Of a DNA stretch of 64,000 bases, positions 25,966 to 33,701 are shown one piece after another; within the stretch, counting starts at the first letter, position 1; the number at the start of each line of letters is the position of its first letter. The stretch spans positions 248,001 through 312,000 of the forward strand of contig CANLXH010000001.1 of the NCBI GenBank assembly GCA_947495075.1, written 5' to 3'. A program made the position numbers and the translations under genes. The stretch comes from an uncultured Croceitalea sp. GTDB taxonomy: Bacteria; Bacteroidota; Bacteroidia; Flavobacteriales; Flavobacteriaceae. A model generated the notes under the pieces. It did no database searches. It was not told the origin of the DNA and saw nothing but the letters and a program-made list of their open reading frames with translations.

Positions 25966-27531
25966 ATGAGTCAAGTAAAAACCCTTTCAAAAGATAAAGT
26001 CCCTATGGGGCAAAAATCAGCTTTTGGAGCTGGACACTTTATATTGAATATCTTACCGGGAACGCTCGGAGTGTTTATTCAGTTTTTTTTACTGACGGCG
26101 TGGGGAGTTGACCCTCTATGGGCTGGACTTTTAGGCGGCTTGCCTAGAATATTTGATTCAATTACAGACCCGATAATGGGTTTCATTTCTGATAATACAA
26201 AATCAAGATGGGGGCGAAGAAGACCTTATATTTTTGTTGGTGCAATTATAAGTGGAATACTCTTCTTTTTAATGTGGCAAATAGATGATAATGCGACGCA
26301 ATCCTATATTATTTGGCATGTAATGGTACTCCAATTATTATTTCTTATTGGTAACACCATGTTTGCAACGCCATTGGTTGGGTTGGGTTATGAAATGACT
26401 TCGGATTATAATGAACGTACACGTTTAATGGCTTTTTCTAATACAATGGGCCAAATAGCTTGGATTATTGTTCCATGGTTATATGTTATTATTCCAGATA
26501 CAGAAACATTTAATACCCAGACGGAAGGTGTAAGAACGATGGCACTTATTGTTGGGGCTATGTGTATAGTATTTGGTATTCTGCCAGCTATATTTTGCAA
26601 GGGAATAGATTCTGCAAATATGGAGAATCGGGTAGAAATCAATTTTAAAACCCTAGCATCTAATCTAAAAGAATTATTGAAAGGTATTGTTCAAGTCTCA
26701 AAGAACAAACCGTTTATGAAATTATGTGGAGCCACTTTTTTAGTTTTTAATGGTTTTCAACTTGTTGCGGCATTTGGAGTTTTTATCATAGTATTTTACA
26801 TGTATAGTGGTAGCTATGAATTAGCAGGAACTTGGCCGGCGTGGTTTAATACCATTAATGCAATAATAACGGCATTTTTAGTGATACCTATCATTTCTAG
26901 AATGGCAAACAAATGGGGAAAACGAAAAGCTTTTATTATCTCTACGATTTTATCCATTATTGGTTATATCTTAAAATGGTGGGGCTTTGATAAAGAATTA
27001 AATAGTGAGTTTAATCAAACTGGATTTGGTGAAAGTTTAAACTCTGGTATTGGTTCTCTTTTTGAGTGGTTGAATCCAACACTTGATAGTATTGGTATGT
27101 CTTGGTTTTCAATAGATCCTGGGAGTGAAGTTCCATGGTTAATATTTGTTCCAATTCCTTTAATCGCTTTTGGAATGGGCGGTTTATTCACTTTAATGAT
27201 GTCTATGACTGCAGATGTATGTGATTTAGACGAATTGAAAAACGGTATGCCAAGGAAGGAAGGAACTTTTGGTGCTATCTATTGGCTTATGGTTAAAATA
27301 GGGCAGTCCATTGCACTTGTTTTAGGAGGTGTTATTTTGAGTATCGTAGGATTTGACCCTAATGTAACAGAGCAAACTCTTGATACAATGACTAATCTTA
27401 GGATAGCCGATATAGTGGTCCCATCAGTAACAGCTGCACTAGCTGTTTGGGTAATGTGGAAGTATAGTTTAAATGAATCAAGAGCAAAGGAGATTAAGGC
27501 AGAATTAATAGAGCGAAGAGGCGAATTATAA
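25966..27531 (+). CDS. MFS/GPH-family sugar:cation symporter
   Basis: The 521-residue inner-membrane protein has about twelve hydrophobic helices. Between helices 2 and 3 it carries the signature loop DPIMGFISDNTKSRWGRRRP of the glycoside-pentoside-hexuronide symporters, and a related motif lies in the second half (ADVCDLDELKNGMPRKEGTFGA). An insert of about 55 residues around 340-395 is longer than in typical GPH proteins. It is placed between periplasmic enzymes and a cytoplasmic glucanase, so it probably brings glucose or short beta-glucan oligomers into the cytoplasm for the GH17 and phosphorylase. Specificity cannot be read from sequence. Confidence 0.88.
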   Translation: MSQVKTLSKDKVPMGQKSAFGAGHFILNILPGTLGVFIQFFLLTAWGVDPLWAGLLGGLPRIFDSITDPIMGFISDNTKSRWGRRRPYIFVGAIISGILFFLMWQIDDNATQSYIIWHVMVLQLLFLIGNTMFATPLVGLGYEMTSDYNERTRLMAFSNTMGQIAWIIVPWLYVIIPDTETFNTQTEGVRTMALIVGAMCIVFGILPAIFCKGIDSANMENRVEINFKTLASNLKELLKGIVQVSKNKPFMKLCGATFLVFNGFQLVAAFGVFIIVFYMYSGSYELAGTWPAWFNTINAIITAFLVIPIISRMANKWGKRKAFIISTILSIIGYILKWWGFDKELNSEFNQTGFGESLNSGIGSLFEWLNPTLDSIGMSWFSIDPGSEVPWLIFVPIPLIAFGMGGLFTLMMSMTADVCDLDELKNGMPRKEGTFGAIYWLMVKIGQSIALVLGGVILSIVGFDPNVTEQTLDTMTNLRIADIVVPSVTAALAVWVMWKYSLNESRAKEIKAELIERRGEL

Positions 27532-27558
27532 ATTAGATAATTAAATAAGAATACGAGA

Positions 27559-28467
27559 ATGTCATACAGAGAAGGTCATCATTTTTCTTTAGCAAAGAAC
27601 AATTATAAGGGTCATTCAGGGGTAGACTTTAGTCAGGTTAGTGTAGAAGAGTTAAGAGAGTTGTGGCTAGAGGTCTTGCAGAATGGAATGCATGGACTTT
27701 GCTTTAGTATGTATGAAGATGGACAAAAGCCAGGTGATGTAATCACTGTAGAACAAGTTCAACGGAGAATAAATATCATTAAGCTTTATACAAAATGGGT
27801 GCGTTCATTTTCATGTATCGAAGGGAATGAGCATATACCAAGAGTTGCAAAAAAGAACGGTCTTAAAACACTTGTTGGAGCATGGTTAAGTGATGATTTA
27901 GAGATGAATGAAACCGAAATAGAAGCACTTATAGCACTTGCAAATGAAGGTTGTGTGGATATTGCTGCTGTGGGGAATGAGGTTTTATATCGTAACGATT
28001 TAACCAAAGAACAGTTATTAGAGTATATCAATCGGGTAAAACAAGCGCTACCAGATATTCAAGTTGGTTATGTAGATGCGTATTATGAGTTCACGCAACA
28101 TCCAGAAATCGTAGATGCTTCAGATGTAGTACTATCTAATTGTTATCCTTACTGGGAGGGTTGTCCTATTGAACATTCTCTCAACCATATGCAACAGATG
28201 TTTGGGCAGGCTACTGATGCTGCTAGGGGTAAAAAAGTAATAATTACCGAAACGGGATGGCCCAGCCAAGGTAGTAGTTTAAAAGGAGCCGTTTCAAATG
28301 CAGAAAATGCTATGAAGTATTTTATAAATTCTCAAGTTTGGTCTGCAAAAGATAATGTGGAGATATTTTACTTTTCTTCTTTTGATGAATCCTGGAAAGT
28401 TGGTTCTGAAGGAGATGTTGGTGCCTATTGGGGTTTATGGGATAAAAATGAAAAGTTGAAATTTTAA
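27559..28467 (+). CDS. Cytoplasmic GH17 beta-1,3-glucanase
   Basis: This 302-residue GH17 barrel has no signal peptide. Acid/base Glu141 is in AVGNEVL and nucleophile Glu231 in IITETGW. It follows the symporter gene by 27 bases and is the last gene of the glucan operon. The location suggests it trims imported oligosaccharides or transfers glucosyl units before phosphorolysis. It shares the catalytic motifs with the upstream GH17 lipoprotein but little other sequence, so the two are not a recent duplication. Confidence 0.87.
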   Translation: MSYREGHHFSLAKNNYKGHSGVDFSQVSVEELRELWLEVLQNGMHGLCFSMYEDGQKPGDVITVEQVQRRINIIKLYTKWVRSFSCIEGNEHIPRVAKKNGLKTLVGAWLSDDLEMNETEIEALIALANEGCVDIAAVGNEVLYRNDLTKEQLLEYINRVKQALPDIQVGYVDAYYEFTQHPEIVDASDVVLSNCYPYWEGCPIEHSLNHMQQMFGQATDAARGKKVIITETGWPSQGSSLKGAVSNAENAMKYFINSQVWSAKDNVEIFYFSSFDESWKVGSEGDVGAYWGLWDKNEKLKF

Positions 28468-28496
28468 TTTTCTCTAATTATTTTTATTATTACCAA

Positions 28497-28525
28497 TTGT
28501 CAAATTTAAGATTCGATTAAATTTG
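28497..28525 (+). promoter_or_regulatory. Bacteroidota-type promoter (TTG-N18-TAAATTTG)
   Basis: A TTG at 28497-28499 and TAAATTTG at 28518-28525 are 18 bases apart and end 10 bases before the next gene's ATG. This fits the TTTG/TAnnTTTG consensus and separates that gene from the glucan operon. With so short a leader the start would lie at or very near the ATG. Confidence 0.6.
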
Positions 28526-28535
28526 CAGTTGTCTA

Positions 28536-29189
28536 ATGAGTTTCCCTGTAAATTTTTCTATTGCCCAGCCAACGATGAGCCAGTTTTTTAAAGCTGAATT
28601 AAAAGACAAGTTTCTACAGTATGCATCTGAAAGAGATGATTACTTTGAAATACAGTTACTTTATGACGAATTCTTGCGACCTAATTATAGTCTGGAATTT
28701 GCTGAGAAACTGGTCCGAGAGATTATAGATTACAATCCTGAACTACTTGATATTATGAGTGGTAATGGTTCTCAAATATTTATGCTGTCTTCAACAGCAA
28801 TTACGGAAGAATTTGTTGAAGAGGGTGGTTTTAAAGATATCTACATTTCTGAAGAAGAAAAATGGGATGTCTTTTTAGAGCAGTTATCTAATACTAGAAA
28901 ACTTACTACAGAAGAAAAAGCTAATCTAGGTAAGACTGAGAAGAACACCTATAAAAGGGAACGAAGCCTGTTGTATTTTTTAATAACTGCCGTTACTGTT
29001 AGTTTTTTATTTACGCTATTTAGTTTAGGTACCTATATATTTTCAGGTAAAAAAAGAATAACAACTTCTGAATTAGAAAATAAAATTTTAGAATTGGAAC
29101 ATCAGGCTGTGGAAGAAAAAAGTATGCTCTTAAAAGAAATTGAATCTTTAAAACTAGAAATTTCAAAAATTCAATCTAATGAGAAATAA
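28536..29189 (+). CDS. Hypothetical protein with one TM helix and a C-terminal coiled coil
   Basis: I do not recognise this 217-residue protein. Residues 1-135 are soluble, helical and acidic, with no signal peptide. A single transmembrane helix spans about 147-168 (LLYFLITAVTVSFLFTLFSL). A C-terminal coiled coil with regular Leu/Ile spacing follows (ITTSELENKILELEHQ, continuing to about 212). The arrangement suggests an inner-membrane protein with its large domain in the cytoplasm, though topology was not tested. It has its own promoter, so it need not belong to the glucan locus. A second possible start is the Met at residue 14 (MSQFFKAEL). Confidence 0.65.
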   Translation: MSFPVNFSIAQPTMSQFFKAELKDKFLQYASERDDYFEIQLLYDEFLRPNYSLEFAEKLVREIIDYNPELLDIMSGNGSQIFMLSSTAITEEFVEEGGFKDIYISEEEKWDVFLEQLSNTRKLTTEEKANLGKTEKNTYKRERSLLYFLITAVTVSFLFTLFSLGTYIFSGKKRITTSELENKILELEHQAVEEKSMLLKEIESLKLEISKIQSNEK

Positions 29190-29316
29190 AATATCATAAA
29201 AGGGAAATTTCTTTTTTAGATTAATATCTGCCCCTTTTTTTATTTACTGTAACTCTAGCTTATAAAAGGACATTATCATTAATCAATTCAAATCTTATTA
29301 TGGTCCAGAAACAATG

Positions 29317-29348
29317 AAACCTTGCAAATCATAGATTTTGCAAGGTTT
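29317..29348 (-). terminator. Hairpin downstream of tRNA-Arg
   Basis: A perfect 12-bp stem, AAACCTTGCAAA (29317-29328) with TTTGCAAGGTTT (29337-29348), has an 8-base loop. It lies 26 bases beyond the tRNA 3' end on the minus strand; the T-tracts at both ends of the stem are short. It probably terminates the tRNA transcript and may serve the plus strand as well. Confidence 0.6.
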
Positions 29349-29374
29349 TGTATTCGTTTGGAGTTTCCTCCTAG

Positions 29375-29448
29375 TGACCTCGGCAGGATTCAAACCTGCA
29401 ACCTTCTGAGCCGTAATCAGATGCGCTATTCAGTTGCGCCACGAGGCC
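29375..29448 (-). tRNA. tRNA-Arg (anticodon ACG)
   Basis: The minus strand folds into a 74-base cloverleaf. The acceptor is GGCCTCG with CGAGGTC (one G-T pair) and discriminator A. The anticodon stem is TCTGA/TCAGA around loop TTACGGC, giving anticodon ACG, read as inosine-CG after editing. The T arm is GCAGG/CCTGC with loop TTTGAAT. CCA is not encoded. A TATATTTG promoter box lies just upstream. Confidence 0.95.
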
Positions 29449-29462
29449 GTTTTAATGGGGTG

Positions 29463-29493
29463 CAAATATATTTCTTTTTACTTTTACAACAAA
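29463..29493 (-). promoter_or_regulatory. Promoter of tRNA-Arg
   Basis: On the minus strand TTTTG (29494-29490) is followed after 19 bases by TATATTTG (29470-29463), a good match to the Bacteroidota promoter. The tRNA 5' end lies 15 bases downstream. Confidence 0.62.
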
Positions 29494-29512
29494 ACCCTAG
29501 CAATTAAAACTA

Positions 29513-30025
29513 ATGGATTTTGAGCCCTATATAAGAGATGTTTTAGATTTTCCTAAACCAGGTGTAGTTTTTAAGGACATTACACCACTATTAAATAATG
29601 CAAAAGTACTTCAAGCGGCTTGCGAAACATTATTCCAGAAAGTAAATGAGCAACATATAGATAAAGTTGTTGGCGTAGATAGCCGAGGATTTATTTTTGC
29701 TCCACTTTTTGCTTCTAAACTTAATGCAGGGTTTGTTCCAGTGCGTAAAAAAGGAAAGTTACCCTATGAAACCCTTGCCGAATCTTATGAGCTAGAGTAT
29801 GGAACTGATATATTAGAAATCCATACTGATGCCATCAAAAGGGGGGAAAAAGTGTTGGTGCATGATGATGTTTTGGCTACTGGTGGTACTGCAGAAGCAG
29901 TATGCAAACTGGTAGAAAGATTAGGTGGAGAAATTGTACAATGTAATTTTTTAATCCAGTTAGACTTTTTAAATGGAGCTGAGAAGTTAAAGGGCTATGA
30001 TATCCAAGCTTTGTTAAATTATTAG
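29513..30025 (+). CDS. apt: Adenine phosphoribosyltransferase
   Basis: The 170-residue cytoplasmic enzyme salvages adenine to AMP with PRPP. It has the N-terminal DFPKPGVVFKDITPLL motif, the GVDSRGFIF segment and the PRPP-binding loop VLVHDDVLATGGTA (about 114-127). Length and motifs are standard. Its 3' end overlaps by four bases the end of a small convergent gene on the minus strand. Confidence 0.97.
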   Translation: MDFEPYIRDVLDFPKPGVVFKDITPLLNNAKVLQAACETLFQKVNEQHIDKVVGVDSRGFIFAPLFASKLNAGFVPVRKKGKLPYETLAESYELEYGTDILEIHTDAIKRGEKVLVHDDVLATGGTAEAVCKLVERLGGEIVQCNFLIQLDFLNGAEKLKGYDIQALLNY

Positions 30026-30174
30026 CCTAAAGCTTTTGTGGTAACAAAATAGCGCCAACCAATAATTGCCAATTGAAATTTACTCGCTTTCGCTAAATCC
30101 AATCTTTTTTTAGTAAAAGAAGGAAGAACTACTTTATTGATTTTTGCTAAAATTTTAAATAACGATTTTTCCAA
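30022..30174 (-). CDS. Small basic conserved flavobacterial protein (50 aa)
   Basis: This reading frame encodes 50 residues: MEKSLFKILAKINKV, continuing with VVLPSFTKKRLDLAKASKF and ending WRYFVTTKALG. It begins at TTG, the only start available because an in-frame stop lies two codons upstream. I recall very similar short proteins in many Flavobacteriaceae, sometimes labelled SsrA-binding protein, a label that looks wrong for a 50-residue protein. It is strongly basic with no membrane segment. A terminator for minus-strand transcription lies just upstream, suggesting its own promoter. The protein overlaps the end of apt by four bases. Confidence 0.75.
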   Translation of the reverse strand: MEKSLFKILAKINKVVLPSFTKKRLDLAKASKFQLAIIGWRYFVTTKALG

Positions 30175-30196
30175 ATTTTAATTTTTGGCAAAGTAC

Positions 30197-30227
30197 AAAA
30201 AAATAAAACCCGCTATTTAGCGGGTTT
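30197..30227 (-). terminator. Intrinsic terminator on the minus strand
   Basis: A 9-bp GC-rich stem, AAACCCGCT (30206-30214) with AGCGGGTTT (30219-30227), has a 4-base loop. Read on the minus strand it is followed by TTTATTTTTTT. It ends whatever is transcribed from 30400 leftwards, possibly the 20-residue reading frame next to it. Confidence 0.75.
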
Positions 30228-30230
30228 ATG

Positions 30231-30280
30231 ATTGATTGATGATTTTTTGTTGATTGATGATTTCTTTTTGATTGATGATT
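30231..30280. repeat. Short degenerate TTGATTGATGATT repeats
   Basis: Three copies of a TGATTGATGATT-like unit are separated by T-rich spacers. No function is evident. The run also creates a low-complexity minus-strand reading frame that is not a convincing gene. Confidence 0.6.
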
Positions 30281-30326
30281 AAAAAGAAGGTTTGTGTTGG
30301 AGTATTTGACTTGAGTTAAATATTGA

Positions 30327-30389
30327 TTAAATAAATAAGCCCACAATACTCATAAAGACTAGAACGATAAATTTTACAATGGCTATCAT
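30327..30389 (-). CDS. Possible 20-residue hydrophobic peptide
   Basis: ATG at 30389 opens a 20-residue frame, MIAIVKFIVLVFMSIVGLFI, which would be a single membrane helix. It has an A-rich leader (CTAAAAAATTAAACAT) and is followed 100 bases later by a good minus-strand terminator. Tiny membrane peptides are common, but such frames also arise by chance, so this is a candidate only. Confidence 0.3.
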   Translation of the reverse strand: MIAIVKFIVLVFMSIVGLFI

Positions 30390-30399
30390 ATGTTTAATT

Positions 30400-30700
30400 T
30401 TTTAGTTGAAAATTGATTGTTTTGACTAATTGTTTTTTGAATATATGATGATAATTATCATGTTTCCAAGGATTTGTAGCGAAAACGATACAATTGCATA
30501 CGAAATTGAAAGTTTTTAAATAGGATAACCTTCGAAAAATACGTGACTCTCTACAAAAAAATTACATATTGTAATATTAAAACGTAATATGGTTATAATA
30601 TATAATATTTGTAGGGGCTATTTTGTAGTGTTTTTGAAAAGCAAGGGGCGTTTCATTTAAAACAATAGCTTTTTTGAAGATTTCATCTTTTGGTTTCATA
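30400..30700. other. Gene-free AT-rich stretch
   Basis: About 300 bases between the small minus-strand frames and the M56 gene. I see no credible gene, tRNA or consensus promoter. It contains AT-rich alternating sequence near 30560-30615 and a weak GAAGAT/ATCTTT pairing near 30676. Confidence 0.5.
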
Positions 30701-30730
30701 AAAAAACCAGTCAATTAGATGACTGGTTTT
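30700..30730 (-). terminator. Intrinsic terminator of the BlaI/M56 operon
   Basis: The stem AAAACCAGTCA (30703-30713) pairs perfectly with TGACTGGTTTT (30720-30730), with a 6-base loop. On the minus strand it is followed by a continuous T-run. It lies 26 bases after the M56 gene stop. Confidence 0.9.
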
Positions 30731-30755
30731 CGACTAATTCGGAGGTAGTTTTGAG

Positions 30756-33179
30756 CTAGTTTTTCTCTTTTGTAATAATTTCAACTACACCGTTTTTTCC
30801 TTTTCTACCGTATTTTTTTCTTGCTGCTTTACTCTTTAGAACGCTAACAGATTCAATTTCGTTCGGATTGGTATTTTTTATTTTTTTCACTTGCTTACCA
30901 TTTACTATATAAATAGGTTTAGGACCCTTTGATACAAATTTTATATCATTATCATAGTCCCCAGCTTCATCGGTATTAATAATAAAAACGTTCTCATCTT
31001 CTTTAATTTCATCATCAGAATTTTTAAAGATGATAACCTCACCTTTACCTTTTGTTTTAACTTCTACCACGCCATCACTTCCGAGCTTACCATATTTTTC
31101 CTTAGCAGCTTTTCCTTTTAAAACATTTACTGATTTAATTTTGTTAGATTTTAATTTTGCCATCTGTTTTTTAGTGGCCTTTTTGCCATCAATATAAATT
31201 AAGGGCTCTTTTTCATTATCAGAATATGAAGAACGCACTTTAATTTTTGTCTGGTTATCATCATCGTCTCTTATAATAAAGACACCTCCATTACCGTCTT
31301 GATTATCGTCATAATCAGAATCAATATAGAATTTCATGTTGTTAGATTTTCCATCTTTACTAATAAAAATCTTCATGTCTTCTAATTCTTCTTCATCTAT
31401 TTCTTTTCCATCAACAGTTATAATTTTCTTGCCATTTATTTTTTTGATTTCAATTTGCTTTGGATTATCCTCGTCATCAGAATCTATCCAAACCATAGTA
31501 TTCTGGTTCTTGTTGAACTTTTTAAAAGTAGATTTACTATTCCAAAAAGAGACTGCATTACTCTCATCATCATAAAGAATAGTAATTGGATATATAGGAG
31601 AGTCGGAACTTGTATTATAGTTGCCATTAAACTTTTTTCCATTAGTCCCCGTTCCTGTTATTTGAATACTGATATCTATAATTTCTTTGCTACTATTTCT
31701 AACAACCGTATATGAAAAGTCTGTAGCATCTTTTGCTAAATCACTTTTCATCTTTTCAAGTGATTCGTCCGTAGTATTTTTATCGATCTTCAGTTCGATT
31801 GTTTTTACGGTTTTTGAATAGCTTGGTTTGTTTAGTGAACTATTCTTCTGTTTTTGAACTTCATTTTTTGTCGTTTTAAATGGAATAAAACTAGCTGGGT
31901 TTACTGGTTTGTCCTTTTTCAGAATTTCAAAGTGTAGATGTGGTCCAGTAGACTTGCCAGTATTTCCAACATGCCCAATCGTTTTACCAGAACTTACTTT
32001 TTCACCAGGAGTTACATTTCTATCTCGTAAATGCATGTATTTGGTACTGTACCCTTCGCTATGCTCAATAACAACATAATTTCCATTCTCCTCATTTTCG
32101 GTTGCTTTTTTTACAATACCATCGGCACTTGCCATAACATTTTTACCTGCTCTTCCGACCAAATCTATTCCATTATGGAATTTGACGCCGGTAGCGGTAT
32201 TGGTTTCTCCAAAGCCAAATGTTACCCGCTCTATATCCTCTTGTTTTAGGGGGCTAATAAATTCTGGTAATTCTTCTGTTAAAGATGTCTCAGTATATGT
32301 TGGTTCAGAAAACTTAAGAACCTCCTTAGTATTGAACCCAAATAGGAACAGACCTAGAAAGGGAAGTACTAGCAAAAGTTTTAGGCGATTGATTGATTTC
32401 GATTGATTTTGATTTAACATGACTATTCGTTTTTTGATAATTGAATTATAAAATGGATTTGCGATTGAAATATTGTGATTTCCTAAAGCTTGCTTAAGCA
32501 TTAAGTATTGGTAGTTCTTTTTGTCTTGATCTAATGCACAGGTCTTTGCGTCTGCTAAAAATTCTAAGTTTTGTTTAATGATTATTCTGTAAAACCAAAT
32601 AATAGGATTAAACCAAAGAATGATAAACAAGATTTCTGTCAATAAAATATCAATAGAGTGTAACTCGCGAGCGTGTACTTTTTCGTGTTCAATAATGGTT
32701 CTTAGTTCTGCGCCTTTGAACTGTTTAGGAAAATAAAAGATGTGTTTGAAAAACGAAAAGGGTGAAATCTGCTTTTTGGTCTTTACATGATAGAAATTAT
32801 CATCTTCTATAATATCACTAGTTTTTTTAATTTTTTTAATGGTACTAAGTTGAATAAGCAACTTTACAGCAAAATATGAAACTCCTAAAAGATAAATAGT
32901 TAGTATAAGGGATGTCCAATTAAATGATGCAGTACTATTTACATTAGTTGCTACTTCCTCAATCATGTACAAATCGTTTTGCGCTAATGGGGCAGGTGCT
33001 ACTAATATGGTTTTGGTAATAGTTATAAAAGGTAAAACTATAGCTATTAGAAGGCCAGAGATAAGAAACAGTCTATTGCCATTAAAAAAGGTTTCTTTTC
33101 GTAAAAAAAGATAATATGATAACAGAAACAAAAGCAGAATGCTGGATGATTTTAAGAGATGCATAAAAAACGGTTCCAT
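30756..33179 (-). CDS. BlaR1-type M56 metallopeptidase fused to an M23 peptidase domain
   Basis: This 807-residue protein starts like BlaR1/MecR1 sensors. It has membrane helices near 8-25, 37-55, 88-108 and 183-200, and the M56 zinc site HEKVH (165-169) with Glu206 as third ligand. After a helix near 266-282 comes an extracytoplasmic M23 (LytM-type) domain with a full zinc site: His335 and Asp339 (HNGID), His383, and His414/His416 in PHLHFE. A long acidic C-terminal part carries two repeats of a plug-like module, each with IYI-GK and a VEV/VEI end. The BlaI gene precedes it and overlaps by one base. M23 enzymes cut peptidoglycan cross-links, so this sensor may cut or bind wall itself. Confidence 0.88.
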   Translation of the reverse strand: MEPFFMHLLKSSSILLLFLLSYYLFLRKETFFNGNRLFLISGLLIAIVLPFITITKTILVAPAPLAQNDLYMIEEVATNVNSTASFNWTSLILTIYLLGVSYFAVKLLIQLSTIKKIKKTSDIIEDDNFYHVKTKKQISPFSFFKHIFYFPKQFKGAELRTIIEHEKVHARELHSIDILLTEILFIILWFNPIIWFYRIIIKQNLEFLADAKTCALDQDKKNYQYLMLKQALGNHNISIANPFYNSIIKKRIVMLNQNQSKSINRLKLLLVLPFLGLFLFGFNTKEVLKFSEPTYTETSLTEELPEFISPLKQEDIERVTFGFGETNTATGVKFHNGIDLVGRAGKNVMASADGIVKKATENEENGNYVVIEHSEGYSTKYMHLRDRNVTPGEKVSSGKTIGHVGNTGKSTGPHLHFEILKKDKPVNPASFIPFKTTKNEVQKQKNSSLNKPSYSKTVKTIELKIDKNTTDESLEKMKSDLAKDATDFSYTVVRNSSKEIIDISIQITGTGTNGKKFNGNYNTSSDSPIYPITILYDDESNAVSFWNSKSTFKKFNKNQNTMVWIDSDDEDNPKQIEIKKINGKKIITVDGKEIDEEELEDMKIFISKDGKSNNMKFYIDSDYDDNQDGNGGVFIIRDDDDNQTKIKVRSSYSDNEKEPLIYIDGKKATKKQMAKLKSNKIKSVNVLKGKAAKEKYGKLGSDGVVEVKTKGKGEVIIFKNSDDEIKEDENVFIINTDEAGDYDNDIKFVSKGPKPIYIVNGKQVKKIKNTNPNEIESVSVLKSKAARKKYGRKGKNGVVEIITKEKN

Positions 33180-33544
33180 TATTTTTTCTTTTCTATAAGT
33201 TGAATAATTTCTTTTAGCTCTTCTATTGATATCTTTTCCTCTTTAGCGAAAAAAGAAACAAGGCTCTTGTAGGAATTATCGTAATAATCTGCTATAGTTG
33301 AATTTACAAAGGTTTTCCGGTAATCCTCTTTGGTAACTATGGGATAATAACGATGTGTATTCCCAAATGCCTCATAACCTACATATTTTTTTTCTTCTAG
33401 ATTTCTTACAATCGTAGAAAGGGTATTGTAGTGAGGTTTATCACCTGAAATTTTGGCAAGAATCTCTTTTACAAAAGCTTTTTCTAGTTTCCAGAGAATT
33501 TTCATTACTTCTTCTTCCTTATTGGTTAATTTTTGCATTACCAT
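33179..33544 (-). CDS. BlaI/MecI/CopY-family repressor
   Basis: The 121-residue winged-helix repressor shows the family start LTNKEEEVMKILWKL, the recognition region HYNTLSTIVRNLEEKKYVGYEAFG and a C-terminal dimerisation helix. In the BlaR/BlaI system the membrane peptidase causes repressor loss and derepresses the operon. Here the M56 gene follows directly, sharing one base with the stop. Two starts are possible, ATG 33544 and ATG 33538. An array of half-sites lies immediately upstream, as expected for autoregulation. Confidence 0.93.
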   Translation of the reverse strand: MVMQKLTNKEEEVMKILWKLEKAFVKEILAKISGDKPHYNTLSTIVRNLEEKKYVGYEAFGNTHRYYPIVTKEDYRKTFVNSTIADYYDNSYKSLVSFFAKEEKISIEELKEIIQLIEKKK

Positions 33545-33574
33545 AGATTTTAGATTTCAAACATACTAAGTAAA

Positions 33575-33622
33575 AAATAGTTACACAACTATTTTTATAG
33601 TTATTTAACTATTTATTTAGTT
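33575..33622. promoter_or_regulatory. Helically phased operator array upstream of blaI
   Basis: Bases 33575-33594 form a perfect 8-bp inverted repeat, AAATAGTT-ACAC-AACTATTT. Overlapping it are AACTAT-TTTT-ATAGTT (33587-33602) and ATAGTT-ATTT-AACTAT (33597-33612), and another AGTT lies at 33619-33622. Successive dyad centres are 10 bases apart, one helical turn. It fits cooperative binding by BlaI dimers. Confidence 0.7.
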
Positions 33623-33701
33623 TTTATGTTTTGACCATGAATTATTAGTATATTCCTATTAAGAAAATTGTACTTAATTTATAACCGTTAAAATTTAAAG
33701 A

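Noticed and set aside
29322-29507. Plus-strand frame over the tRNA
   Set aside because: It reads across the tRNA and its terminator; the tRNA fold is far better supported.
30155-30346. Minus-strand 63-codon frame
   Set aside because: Built largely from the short repeats, runs through the terminator hairpin, and has Asn/His/Gln-rich content with no family look.
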